DNA of 64,000 nt from Neckera pumila (lineage: Eukaryota; Streptophyta; Bryopsida; Hypnales; Neckeraceae), in assembly GCA_963969595.1 (NCBI GenBank), contig OZ018415.1:11656001-11720000 (forward strand), written 5' to 3'. This document shows, in pieces, positions 35,575-47,559 of this stretch. The position numbers and the translations under genes were made by a program. The number at the start of each line of letters is the position of its first letter. The stretch's first letter is position 1. The notes below the pieces were generated by a model. That model made no database searches. It worked only from the letters and a program-made list of their open reading frames with translations, and was not told the origin of the DNA.

Positions 35575-35960
35575 ATTGACCAACAAGCAGCAATTACTAC
35601 GGAACAATTACAAAAGCCTGATGCGGATGTAACCAGCTTCTTGAGTTCGGAAGTAATGACAAAACCCAGCTTCCTCTCATCATCACACCTCTGTAGGTCA
35701 GTTTTCTCTGGTTTGTTTGCCGTGATATGGTATTATAGTACTGTCTAGAGCTGCAGTTATGGCGTTTGCTGGGCACAAAGTTTAGTGCATCTTCTTTGTT
35801 ATTGAGCTTGCGAATTTGATTATTCAATTTGATCATGATGGGGTTACATTTGTTTCTTTCATTCAGAACATTGGAGCTCTTCGGGGGTGCTGTGGCTGAG
35901 CACAAAGTTTGTATTACAAGTCAGCGATTCTCGTTTGCTGATTGCGGTGCGGTTCCAAAG
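35575..35960 (+). other. two candidate coding exons upstream of the kinase-like gene
   Basis: A stretch 35575-35696 (after ACAG, before GTCAGT) is open for 40 codons (DQQAAITTEQLQKPDADVTS and on). It joins in phase to 35867-35960 (after TTCAG, before GTACAA), giving TLELFGGAVAEHK and CGAVPK. The two junctions agree in phase. I could not join this to the kinase frame at 36408 in frame, so these may be leader exons, an alternative N-terminus, or another small gene. Confidence 0.35.
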
Positions 35961-36407
35961 GTACAACCTAGACTTTCCAAACATTTCGTTGTATCCTGTT
36001 CTTGTTTAGGTGCTCTGCTATGTTTACTCTATTCCGAAAGAAAAGTGAAGTCCAAAAATAGTTTTAGGATTCCATTTCTTAAGCTGTTGGTTTGAATTCT
36101 TTAATTTTCGAGAAGGTTCAGATTCACTGTTTCTGAAGCTGCTGGTTTTAAGCTCATGGTTGATTGCTTGAATTTGCGGTGTAATGTAATTTGGAGAAGA
36201 AATTGTGTTTTTTTAAGTCCACAGACAATGATCTAGGGTGTAAACTTCATTTTAAACTTAACGAATGTGAAAACAGTAGGGACGCTTGAGGTTTCCATTT
36301 CTGTGACTTTAAGGTTGAAGTCCTGAATGTGCTTTCTGATCATTACGCAGGGGCGTGCAAGGTCCAAGAGAACAGGTGGTTAGGTTGCCCCTTGCTAATT
36401 TACTGAT

Positions 36408-37451
36408 ATGTGTACAATGGTGGAGCGAAAGTTCAAGTCATGCAGATCCCAGCCCAGACACACCTACCGTGAAGTTGTTATGTGCCGACCTGCTGCAGAT
36501 ACGGGGGTGTGCGATCCGATATTGGTTGGTGCAGGGGCGGCGGTGACATCTACTTCCATTGTATGTCCTACTTGCAACCAAGTCAAGCACGAGGGGCTCA
36601 GTGGCGGATTCAGTAGCACCATGGGCTCGGCATCAGCTGAGCCCAGTGGCAGATCGAGTGGGGGGCGGCAACCTAGTCCTTTAGACCTGGACTGCAAAGG
36701 CACACAAATCATTGAGCTCGGATCCGCAGTGTGGCCGGAGAACCCCATTCGTACTGGTAGGTCTGAGGTGTACATATGGGGTACTGAGCACGCGGTGAAG
36801 CTCTGCATGGGCCCGTCTTTCGCCCTTCATGAATATACTATGAGCCGGGCAGCTAGGAACTCTGCTGTGCATACTGTAGCCATGTTCATGATTCATGGTA
36901 AACCGAGTGGCATAGTCATGGAACGGGGGAAGCCTGTGAACCCGGAGACGTGCAATTTGAGCCTAAAGCAGATTGCATTTGAGATGGTGCGAGCCGTTCA
37001 AGAGCTCCATAGCGTAGGCATCATCCACGGAGACATAAAATTGTCAAATTTCCTCGTTTGCCGTGATGGGCGCGTTCGTCTGTGTGACTTCGAAACTAGT
37101 GAGTATGAATGTGATTGTGTGAGCCACTCGGAGTTGTCTATTCCATGGTCAAGGCCGTCAGTGGTGCGCAACCCCGACAAGCCGCGTGTCAAGGCGGACG
37201 ACTTGTACTCGCTGGGGCTGGCACTATGGGAACTATATACGGGCAAGGTGCCATTTGTACCACCTGGATCTGAGGGATGGAAGTCACTGGATATAGATGA
37301 GGTAGTAGAAGAGGCGATACTGGCGGGAGAGCGGGTGGACCTCAATGACATATTAGACCTTGAGGTGCGCTATGTGGCTGCTTCACTTGTGAGCGAGGAG
37401 GTTGAGCTCTCACACTGCCAGGTGCAGCAGCTTGGAGCTCCCGAAAAGTAG
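36408..37451 (+). CDS. protein-kinase-like protein with DFE in place of DFG
   Basis: A single open frame of 347 residues. A low-complexity, Ser/Gly-rich N-terminus of about 100 residues with one CPTC pair precedes a compact kinase fold. The ATP-anchoring Lys is in HAVKLC (K131), the catalytic loop is HGDIKLSN (D209, N214), and the helix F segment is DDLYSLGLALWELYTGKVPF (264-283). The metal-binding motif is CDFETSEY, so the Gly of DFG is Glu (E229). The glycine-rich loop is not canonical, and the C-lobe ends soon after helix F-G, shorter than usual. Catalytic Asp and Asn are kept, so activity is possible; weak activity or a pseudokinase role is also possible. The start at 36408 follows in-frame stops; ATG 36417 is an alternative. 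Substrate is unknown. Confidence 0.75.
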   Translation: MCTMVERKFKSCRSQPRHTYREVVMCRPAADTGVCDPILVGAGAAVTSTSIVCPTCNQVKHEGLSGGFSSTMGSASAEPSGRSSGGRQPSPLDLDCKGTQIIELGSAVWPENPIRTGRSEVYIWGTEHAVKLCMGPSFALHEYTMSRAARNSAVHTVAMFMIHGKPSGIVMERGKPVNPETCNLSLKQIAFEMVRAVQELHSVGIIHGDIKLSNFLVCRDGRVRLCDFETSEYECDCVSHSELSIPWSRPSVVRNPDKPRVKADDLYSLGLALWELYTGKVPFVPPGSEGWKSLDIDEVVEEAILAGERVDLNDILDLEVRYVAASLVSEEVELSHCQVQQLGAPEK

Positions 37452-38389
37452 CCAGGTTCTGAGCCGTAAGAGAGATTGTCAACCTCGACATTGTTTTTAC
37501 AAGCTTCACCCCGGTACTTCTTCCCCAATAATGAGGTTGTACCCATCTGTTGAAGGTAGTCTATATAGTGCCAGAGAACGCTCTTTTTCTTTATTTGTTT
37601 GTCTGCTGTAATCATACGGTGGTATTGCATGGGACAGATCTTCAATGACCATTGAATACCAGCTACCTGGCATTCTTTGCGGTAATGATCTCAACTAATT
37701 CTACCAGTTTTTGACCACACGCTTCATATTTCCTTGTGGACTTCTCAAAGGACCTTCTAGCTAGTAGCAAATAAAATAGCTAGAGGAACGGATGCGTCTG
37801 CTTTGGACCTGCTCTGAAATGATAGCTGGAGAATGCTTCCAATCTGAATGGCAATTTGCAACACTTTGTGCAAGATGTTCAAGGCAGAGTGATTCAAAAG
37901 AGGGTGGGCATTGCAGGAGGTGCTGTTAGCAAAAGACGTCATTGTGTGGAACGGTAGCACATCCGTTAGCGTTACAGATTGAGGAAATGCACAGATTGGT
38001 TGCGTACTAGTGATGGCGCACCCCAGCACAGCGATGACCTCTTGGTAGCCCCAACTTGTCAGGTGTAATCAAAATTTAGGTCTTACTGGTACCTGTAGTA
38101 TCTAGGAAACGCAACACCATTTTCAAAGAGTACTTTGACTACGTTTAAATCTGAGATGCTTTTTGCACTAGAAATAGATCTTGCGTTTTCACAGTATTCA
38201 CAGTTTTCACAGTTTTATGAAGTACTTTAAAATTAAAAAACTAAAATTTTAAAATTTTAAAAATATTGCCAATGTATACACCTTTGAGAAGATTCACCTA
38301 GGAAGATAAAGCGTAGAAAAATTCTCTAAGTACAAAAATCGAATTAGTGCAAAATCTCAAAAAAATAGATACTTTGATGTTTTCACCAC
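37452..38389. other. 3' flank of the kinase-like gene
   Basis: The start of this stretch should be the 3' UTR. No further gene is supported; short minus-strand frames near 37757-38029 have no recognisable domain. Confidence 0.35.
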
Positions 38390-39031
38390 TTAACCCCTAA
38401 ATGCCCAAGGCTTGTTTTGGACTTCCTGAAATTTGCTTTAAATTGAACAAAATGCCAACATTTTGATAAGTTGTATCAATTTTTTTTGAATTGTAACCGT
38501 ACAAACTCAAACTAGACATGTTAGAAATCTCATAGGAAACAAAAACACAACAATATCAGCTATGGAGTAAAAGATTATAATGTTTGACCATGAGGGTGCT
38601 AAACTGCAAAAATCTTTCAATCTTCTTTACACAGTCAAATCTAAAAAGTTGGTGACCAAAAAAATATGAGGTTAAAGGGCCTAACTTGCACAACCCCGAT
38701 CAATTTATGGCTTCTTAAAATCTACTCTACAATTTTTTTAAATGAATTTTGAATGTGATTTTTTCTCCAAGATCTAGTGTATTTGAGGCTCATTTCCAAG
38801 AGCTCTCAACACTATAGGAAGTCAAGATTGCAATGGTATCCTTGTACAAAAACTTGAATAGAAAAATCACTATCATTTATTTTCAAGATTGGGTTTTTGG
38901 TGCTATAATTACACTTGCTAAAGAACCTTTTAAAAATATAAACTATTAAAAATAGCAACTTGGTTAGGTCTTATTTAACTTCAAAGTTTTGCAAACACCA
39001 GATTTGGGTGCCTTGGGCATTTAGGGGTTAA
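38390..39031. mobile_element. TTAA miniature element family B, copy 1
   Basis: It runs from TTAA 38390-38393 to TTAA 39028-39031, 642 bp. The termini match perfectly for 22 bases (TTAACCCCTAAATGCCCAAG plus GC). The interior is non-coding. An inverted, truncated copy lies at 50881-51464, and end fragments at 22800-23015 and near 48480. Confidence 0.85.
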
Positions 39032-39870
39032 GGACTAAGTTGTGATCATAGCAATTTTGGACAGCTCATTATAAATGAAATTTCTGTTTTTTTCCTTTGA
39101 AATTTTCATCCAACTTGGAACAAGTTTTTTTTAAGGCCCAACAATTTTTATAACTTTTGATTACATGGTTAAAAAGTTATTGTATGATATGTAGTTTTTT
39201 TCCTCATCTATGCAATTTGGGTAGATAAAAGAAATCACTTTTTTCAGAACAAAAATTTGAAATAGTTTTTTTAGATTTATATATATGTATAAAGTTTTAA
39301 ATCACTCTATTTTGATTGATGCAATGAAAGTTATGAGGAATATTAGTTTGCAAGTAGTTATGGATTCTCTATTCTAAAATGAACTTTGAAGTCCTTTCTT
39401 TTACTCAATTTTGGCATTTTTCAATTTCATAACTAGGTTCTTAATAGTTTAGTGTTTTGAAACATTCTCTACTTCTTTCTGCTTACTATTTTTTTTTCTA
39501 GTATGTTGTATAATTCCAAATGATCTGAAATTTTTCAAGCCTATACCCAACTTGCCTTGAAGAATGAATCCAAAGAAGCACCATCAACATGGACATTTTT
39601 CCATAAAAATGTGACCTTGTAAAGAGTAGCTACCCTATTTTTTGTAGGGGCCAAAAAGATTTTTGTCAACTCAAACACTAATATTTTGCACTCCACAAGG
39701 TGCAAAGTTTTGAAAAAAACTTCACATCTTTCCAAACTAGCATACAATAAGATCCTACAATTACACATGTCCAAAAAAGTTTGTTTTCATAAAATTTGGT
39801 ACTTGTACTAGTAATGGCAATTTTGAAGTGTTTTTGGTGAAAACATAATCAAGGAATTTTAGAGTTTAAA
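39032..39870. repeat. degenerate TTAA family C copy, abutting family B
   Basis: It matches 11560-12358 in the same orientation, for example AGTTATGGATTCTCTA, TTCTACTTCTTTCTGCTTACT and TTGTATAATTCCAAATGAT. The right end has decayed (GGAATTTTAGAGTTTAAA). It begins where family B ends, so one TTAA may have served both. Confidence 0.65.
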
Positions 39871-41426
39871 ATTTGTAAAAAAAAAAAAATTTAAGTTTGA
39901 AAATTTGGCATTTATAATGATTCTATGGTGACTGTCATTTACCAAAAGAACCACCAAAATAATATTTTAGATGTTTCAAAATGCAAGCAAAAACAAGTTC
40001 ACTTTGTGAACTTCTATATAACATATAATAAATTATTTTTAAAATGTCTTTGAAGAATACCTACAAGTCTATTAGAAGACCATCCATTCCAAATTTCAAT
40101 TCCAAATTTGTTTTCTAGATACTAAATGGTACTACCTCCCCCCCAAATTGGTAAGTGTAACAAAATTTGGGAGCTATTATTAAACCGTAAAACATTTTTT
40201 TTTAAATGTGAAAAAATTAGGCAAGGTGTAAAATAGTTATGACTCATGAATATCCTACCTATGAGTCTCGAGTCATTTGGAGCAAGAATGCAAAAATTAT
40301 GAGCAAAAAATAAATTAGCACATAAGATGTGATAGAAAATAATACATATGTTTCTTGCAATCATCCTACATAGTTGTATTGTAATTAGATAATACCAACA
40401 AGGACTATCCTTGGGCCAAAATGTCAATGTAACTATGCTCCATTTTTATTTTGTACACATGTTCAAAAAATTACTCAATTAGAATTTTTTTTAATTTCAA
40501 TTTGAAACAATTAACACATTTTTTAATTGCTCTAATTATGCATGGAAAATGGTTCCATACATCAATAGAAATGTCTTTTTTATTAGAAATTAGATGAATG
40601 TACAAATATGGTCGGATAATTGTATAAATACTTGTCTAATTTTCTATCTTGGTTTTAAGAGGTACAAGTTAATTCAATTAGTACTCCCTACTACTTTCTA
40701 CTCTAACTTACACGAAACAATTTAGAAATTATTCAAATTTGCAAAGCACATGATATATTTCACATAAAATTGGTAAAACATAGTATATATTTTTTTCATG
40801 CACACAATTTCAAATAGTGTGATTGTCATCCAACTTTTCATCCAATTTCACATACATTATTCAAATTCTTATCAAAAATTCATTCAAATCTTCTTATTAA
40901 TTAAACCACACTCATCTAATAGTCATCCATATTAGTGTGAGGAGACTCTTGCTCTATTCGAAATCTTGCACTAATTAAATCAACTTGGATTGTAATTGAC
41001 TGTGTTCTATGGGACACACAGTCAAACTTTTCACCCTCGAAATTCTCAAGATAGGAAACTGCGTATGTAGGAAGCTACCTTGTACAATTTAATAGAATCT
41101 GTTTACATTTTTATCATCAAAAATACCTGGTTTGAATTGAACCAAACATTTTTCAAAAGTATTTTAAAGGTTACTGTTAAAGCCGACGTGGCAGATACAG
41201 CTAATACAGAGTTGAAGTGCTAGTTCGAGAATCCGAAGACCACACGTGCATAATAATGGTGGATTATAGATAATAAAAAGCTTCAAAAGTCACAGTTAAG
41301 TGAGAGTGAAGGTATGTGAGGTGGTGACAGTAGTGTAGTTCTCATTTCATTATATTGAAATAGGAGTTCAAGTGATTGTTTTTGTCACCTCTTAATCTTA
41401 TTATTCTTTTATCAATTGTACCAGTC
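39871..41426. other. AT-rich intergenic stretch before the zinc-finger gene
   Basis: I see no gene or defined repeat in it. The last few hundred bases should hold the promoter and leader of the zinc-finger gene. Confidence 0.35.
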
Positions 41427-43970
41427 ATGATAGAACTGCATCTTTTTCTGTTTGTCTACGGCATATTTGTATTTGGAACTTCAACAAGCATGGTATTATC
41501 TGGAAAAAGAGCTAAACGTGAGGCTGATTTGGAGTCGGATATCAAAGAGGATAATGCTTCTGGTATGTATTTGATTTCTATTGCCATCATTCATTCAAAC
41601 TTCTCTCAGTTTTCATTTGTATGTGCTTAATTGTTTTTCTAATATCTTGAAAACAAACAAGTCGTTTTTGACATTTACATCACATAGAATAGAATGGAAG
41701 CTTTGATATTTTTTTTAATTTCATAAAAAAATTACATGAAGTACACCAGTAACAACTTTGTGTTTTGGAGATAATATTGAGGTAGGCACAAGACCAAGTT
41801 CTACCACTTCTGTCAAGGAAAATGCCGGAACTTCTAATGTTGTTGGCAATGTCACCAACAATGATTTGACACCACCACCAAAAGACGGGCCCAAAGACGA
41901 GCACCCATGTCGATTTTGTGACAAGATTTTTGAGAAATCTCAAGCATTGGGTGGTCATATGAATAAACATAGAGCAGGTACTGGCTAGTCATCTTCGACG
42001 TGTATATTTGTTATTCTAATGCACGGATAAGTTTTTAAATATAATTCTACCAAAACTAGACCTAATTTCATTTTCTTCCTTGATTGTTTTTAGAAAAAGA
42101 GGAAGAAAGATTCAGAAGAGCTCAAAATCTTGTTGAATCAAAACAACAAATTCTTTTGGGATCAAGCATTCCATGGCCCAAGTGAGTTTATTTGATCACT
42201 TCTCTACTTTGACCGAAGGATATGGTGAGGGTTCAATTAAAAAATTTACAATCCCAATTTAAAACCATTCTTGCTAAGCTAGTAAATTAAGCAACACAGG
42301 ATTCAATATAATAAAATATGTTCATTGTTACTGTGCCATACCTCGTTTAATATCTTTTCATTTTGAACATATTTCAAGAATTAGAGATGCAACTACTCTT
42401 GAGCGCTTTATGCGATGTCTGTATTTCAATTTTTGCAGCTAGAAACTTGCCGTCTTTCATTCTAATCTACCTAGTGGACCCTGTGGAGCTGTAGTTATGG
42501 GAGAGGTGGTGGTGCTGGAAATCTCTCACAGTATGGACCAAACCTTTCCTCAAATGCGCACATTGTAGGCACATCTACGACACCGCAGTCATACCCCAAT
42601 CAATCCGCCTCAATCCAACAAAACCAGATCCAAATGAACCAATCGGTTGTACCGCAACAACAAATTCAGGTACCAGTCCATGGTCACCAGGTGCAGGGAG
42701 GGGTGAACATAATTCGAGGAAGCCATTTACGTTCATTGGAAAACACAAGGACACACCACGGCACACCGGCTTCCCAAACAGATGTTCTTGTAACTGGACA
42801 ACACCAGGCTCTCCATGGAACTTGGGTGAATTCGGGTATGTCGCAAACTTCTTGAACTCAAGGTGAAATTTCAGATCAAAAGAACCAGAATAGAGACTGA
42901 GAAAACTTGCTTTATAATTATCAATAGTTTGGAGCTTCGAATGAACGAAAAGTCACGAGATAATAGAACCATTTTTAGTCACTCTCATTTGTTTGGTGTT
43001 TTTTATCTTGTTTTCTTTCTACTAGAAGAACTGAAACCATGAAACAAAAGTGCCTCAATTCCTTCTGCTGCTAATGCTTATAAGCATTTCCACACACACA
43101 ATGATTATGTAAAATAGGTTGCAAGAGTCTGCTACTCTACTTATAAACGAAACACTTGCTCTCTGTACACATTCATATTGGTTTTAGGACAACATTGATT
43201 TATCCTATTAGGGAGGTTGCACAATTCATATGTACAGTAATTGTGAAAAATAATACAATAAGCAAAATTAGTAAAAATTCGTGAAAACGCATGCAATCAA
43301 GTAGTAGTGTTTCAACCTGCACTAATTTAAAACAGAGGAATTTTGCAAAGATCATTGTCACACACACACTGATAGGGTAAATTAGAGCATTATTCATAGA
43401 GTTGTTCTTCTTCAGTTCTTTATAACGGCAAGTTGCCATTTAGAATTGATTTGAAAAGTCTTGGACACTACGGTACTGGCAGGGCAACACTCAGGACAAA
43501 TGGCTTACCCGGGGCAGCACGGAGGGACAGATTTTCATGTCCAGCATCAACTGCATCAGCAGGCTGGACCAAGTCATCAGTCCCTCCAAGACCTTGCGCA
43601 GTCTTCAAATACGAATGTTCCGATGGCATCATACCCGCACCAGTATCCGCAAGAGCATGCTAGCAACGTGCAATTTGTAGAACTGGCACAAATCCATCAA
43701 CCTGTGCAACTCCTTTACGAAGTTACACATGCTAATCCATACTCGTATCATTTCCATGCGCCACAAGATGGTTCCCAGACTTCGATCGATGACAAGTCAG
43801 CTGAGAATTTGATGAGGAACCAGTCTGTGGGTAGTGACAACCAAAACCCAGAACATGAACACATGCTTCAAGAGGGCACTGATCATAATGCGGATCCCGT
43901 GGGGGAATGTGGAGCTGAAACACCGAACGACAAGGTCGGGGGTGATCATGGTTTGTTCAATGAAGAATAA
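41427..43970 (+). CDS. single C2H2 (QALGGH-type) zinc-finger protein, five exons
   Basis: A probable nuclear DNA-binding regulator. Exons with agreeing phases: to 41562, 41771-41977, 42094-42181, about 42489 (or 42495) to 42835, 43483-43970. Two starts are possible: ATG 41427, giving a hydrophobic N-terminus, or ATG 41490 (MVLSGKRAKREADLE), which I prefer; the latter gives 400 residues. The one zinc finger is PCRFCDKIFEKSQALGGHMNKHR minus its ends, with CxxC, the plant-specific QALGGH helix, and HxxxH. A basic/acidic helix EKEEERFRRAQNLVE follows directly across an intron. The remaining C-terminal half is rich in Gln, His, Asn and Ser without a further domain, and ends in an acidic tail. A poly(A) signal AATAAA is present near 43999. 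The exon 4 acceptor is uncertain by six bases. Target genes are unknown. Confidence 0.82.
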
Positions 43971-43996
43971 AAAAAAAAAAATGAGACAACGAGTGT

Positions 43997-44003
43997 GAAT
44001 AAA
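43997..44003 (+). terminator. poly(A) signal of the zinc-finger gene
   Basis: An AATAAAG motif lies about 30 bp after the TAA stop, at the expected distance for a plant polyadenylation signal. An A-run directly follows the stop codon. Confidence 0.5.
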
Positions 44004-44374
44004 GAGTCTGTTAATTGGTGGTAGTTTTACTGTCACATGATCAACTCAATCATGTGCATACAGATGACATATAGTGAATGCTACATAGGTTGTAAACACT
44101 TTCTTTTTCTTTTTTTCCAAAACCCGGAGTTTATTCCAGAATACTTAGAGGTTAACTACACTTCGTTGGCTTTGGCATTTTGTTATCAAATTGCTGATTT
44201 TTAATAGGCTTTAAGAGTCAGCTCTTTCAAAGGTTTTCACCATCAAGAAGTCACAAATTCCTCTTTCAGAGGAAACCTGCATGTCGGATCCTTCGCAATT
44301 ATTCCAAGTATAGGTCCACTTAGTTTAGGTCCACTTTTTATTTATCCAATAAGCAAGGTTGAATAAACCGCCTG

Positions 44375-44575
44375 TGGGCAATTTCAAAAAAATGGCGGTA
44401 TTCCAAGTGCCACTTTGACGGTGTGCCATTTTCACCATCTAGAATAGGTATAGAATTTAGAACGGCCGTTCTGAACCATTTAGGATAGGTATAGATTTAG
44501 AACGGCCGTTCTGAACTGTTTTCACGCCATTTTAAAAAAGTATCGCCATTTTAATGAAATTAATGAAATTGCCCA
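44375..44575. mobile_element. about 200-bp MITE with GGGCAATTTC termini
   Basis: The ends TGGGCAATTTC (44375) and GAAATTGCCCA (ending 44575) are inverted copies, with further inverted ATGGCG/CGCCAT blocks inside. The centre holds two exact copies of the palindrome AGAACGGCCGTTCT, 40 bp apart (44459-44472 and 44499-44512). Non-coding. Confidence 0.7.
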
Positions 44576-45447
44576 TATCCCTAATGATCCATGTGACCAT
44601 TTACCACTCGTTGCCCCTCTTTCTTGAGCTGTCCGTTCTCAAATTTATAGTATTTTTTATTTTAAAAGTTATTTCTAGAAAATAGACTATGTTATGAATC
44701 CAATGGCAATAGTTTCATCAAATTTAGAATTCCACCTTGTGGAATTTTTTTAAGTTGAGTGGTGTATCAATGTAATTCATGGTTCATTTTGAGGGGGGTC
44801 AATTTGGGTATGGACTAAAGAGCCAGCCAACCAATGCAATTGTTGCCCACCTCAAATGGGGCAAATTCAAGGAGCCCAAGAAAAAGATAAGTGTGTCCAT
44901 TCTTGTTTTTCTTACAAACACTACTCTCATTTCAATGACCACCGCGCATTCCAAGCTCCACTATGAATTGAAAAATGCTCATAATGTTGGAAAATTTTAG
45001 AAGTGCACTTTCAACCCTCTTGTCTTTTATTAAGCACAAAAAGGTCATCATTTCAGTACTCTCACTATAATATTCTCCTTCAAAGTGTAATGCTTTGCTT
45101 TTTCATTGACCCAAATAAAACTTCAAACTTAAATATCTACTAAATTGTGCAATCAAATAATTTGAAATTTTATTGAAGTGCTCACTCTCAATGGAAACTT
45201 TAGGATTCTACATTTGTATTGTATCTAATCTTAAGAAAAATGAACAAACAAATTGCTCAAGTTCTAGGCAATTTTAGCTCATTTTTAAAGCACCCCCCCC
45301 TTGGGTTATTAGGGTTAATATATTGAAAGATTAATTCTGCTTAAGCCATTTTTTGCTTGAGTTTCTTAGAATTTTTTCAAAGCTAAGAATTAAGCCAAAA
45401 ATTTGGTAGTATTTATCAATTTTTTTAAAATTGCAACCTTACAACCT
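44576..45447. other. AT-rich intergenic stretch
   Basis: I see no gene or defined repeat here. Confidence 0.35.
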
Positions 45448-45780
45448 TAACCCCTAAAGTTCCTTGACTATGTTTCTAAAAATGCTTCAAAACTGTCACA
45501 TTTCTAGTATAAGTACCAAATTTTAGGGGGAAAAAGTAGGACACATGTTACTATGTGATCTTATAGTATGCTTGTTTCAAAAGATGTGGAAAAAATTTCA
45601 GAAATTTCCACCATGTGGATTGCAAGATATCAGAGTTTAGATTGCCATAGAAATCCTTTTGGAGGCCCTAAGAATACCAAGTAGCTGCACTTCAAAAGGT
45701 CACATTTGTACAAAAAATTGTCCACTATGGAGGCGATTATTTGGATTTATTTTTCAAGGCAAGTTGGCTATCATACAAAA
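45448..45780. repeat. TTAA family C fragment, inverted
   Basis: It starts TTAACCCCTAAAGTTCCTTG at 45448 and matches the right end of the 11428-12358 element in inverted orientation (ACTGTCACATTTCTAGTATAAGTACCAAATT). It is cut off near 45780. Confidence 0.65.
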
Positions 45781-45784
45781 AATT

Positions 45785-45880
45785 GCAAGCCTTTGGAAGG
45801 CTGCTCCATAGTGACCTAACCAATCTATTACTTGAAAGTAGGCATGTAGCCACAGTGAGTAGTCAAAGTGTGTGAATTTC
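45785..45880. repeat. family F miniature element fragment
   Basis: CCTTTGGAAGGCTGCTCCA and the bases that follow resemble the left part of family F copy 3 at 23560. The rest of the element is missing. Confidence 0.45.
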
Positions 45881-46084
45881 AAGAAGGATGTCAGGACTCA
45901 CTCATGTGATTGTAGTGCAAGTCTGATTAACTAGGTAATTAATCAAATTCAATCAAATTAACCAAAATGAAGTGGATTTTGATGCTAATTGTCAAAAAAT
46001 TTAGAAACACTAGTGATTTCAAATTAGCTTTGTAAGCCAAATAGTTTAGTGAATTTGAAGTTGAGAAGGGAAGATACTTAGACA

Positions 46085-46525
46085 AGTGGGATAGTAGTAG
46101 GTACAACAATCCATGTGAGATATGTAAATTAGAACTAATAAGAGCACAACCACTCATAGTTAAGTAAAAAGCAGAAATTGTGTTAAAAGTCGAAATTCAG
46201 ACCTCATTTAGGCATAGTAGAATAATTTTTTTCAAAATCTTTGAACAAAAAAATGTGGAGAATCAATCTAGTTTTCATCTCCAAAAATCCATTTGAGGTT
46301 TAGAGTCTCCATTAAAAAGTTATGGACAAAATTCTAAAAGGGTTTGGAAGCAAAATTTTCTTTGACATTTAAACACCTTTTTAGAATTTTGTCCATAACT
46401 TTTTATTGGAAGCTCTAAATCTCAAATGGATTTTTGGAGATGAAAACTAGATTAATTCTCCACAATTTTTTAGTTCAAAGATTTTTGAGAAAAATTGTTC
46501 TACTATGCCTAAATGAGGTCTGGAG
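46085..46525. repeat. fold-back element, copy 2
   Basis: Inverted arms 46189-46344 and 46370-46525 match each other (GACCTCATTTAGGCATAGTAG / CTACTATGCCTAAATGAGGTC minus an end) and match the inner arms of copy 1 at 7390-8030. The outer left arm (46085-46188) has a counterpart in copy 1, but the outer right arm is missing here. Confidence 0.78.
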
Positions 46526-46954
46526 TTTTATTATTTCTCTCAAGGTTGTTCTATATAAGTGAAATTTGAATGAATCATCTTTTGTTCACAATTTATTTTC
46601 CTATGTTGAAGACATCAATATAGTAATAAAATAGTTAGTTCACTCACTTTAATCCCTAAAGTTCTATAACTATAGTGGAAATGTTGTAATAAACAATCTA
46701 CAACAATTTCTCTTTTTTGAGATTTCACCATGGATCATTGAATAATCTTTGTTGCACACATGGCTCTGGATTGAATGCAGCATTGTACAACAACAGTAAA
46801 TATTTATATAGTGTGGGTTATTGAGGTATTAGTGTGAGGCAACCTTATTGCACTATTTAGTGTAAAGGATCTTACAATTGAGTTTGTTACAAAATAAATA
46901 TAGACGAAGATTTTAATTTTGCTTTGGATATGAGGATTTTGAAGCAGTTTTGGG

Positions 46955-47084
46955 ACTCTGACTAGCCATCAAAGAACTTTAGGGGTGAAAATTTAGCACT
47001 TTTCTAGACACTTGTTCTAACTCTGACTAGCCATCAAAGAACTTTAGGGGTGAAAATTTAGCACTTTTCTAGACACTTGTCCTA
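46955..47084. repeat. 65-bp exact tandem duplication
   Basis: The unit starting ACTCTGACTAGCCATCAAAG at 46955 is repeated at 47020 almost without change. Each unit contains AACTTTAGGGGTGAAA, a decayed TTAA-element end. Confidence 0.88.
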
Positions 47085-47559
47085 ACTTGTTTTTACAACT
47101 CTTTGTACTATACATACTTAAATGTCTCATTAATATCTCATTAATTTTAGCCTCCTACAATTCATTATTTCAATAAATGTATAAAAATAAAAATGTTGTG
47201 GACAAGCAAAGAGAGGGATAGAGAGGCCGGTTAAATTGAGTGATTGACTTCATCATTATCCAATTGTAATGACAAATAGTCAAAGTGGGCACTTATTTTG
47301 ATTAAATTGCCAAGTTTAAATTGCCAAAAATGAGATGCTTAGATGCAAAAGTTAAAATTTTTTTTTTACCCGTAAATGTCCAAATGACTATACAAAATAG
47401 TGAAAATAGGTTGCTTTACTTGAGATAACTTACCACATGGATCAATGCTTCTTCAACATGGAGGTGCATGCCACTTTCTGAACCAAGCCTTGAACTGGTG
47501 CACAACTCTATGCCATACACATGGCTCTGAATTGAATGCATCATTGTACAAAAGTAGTG

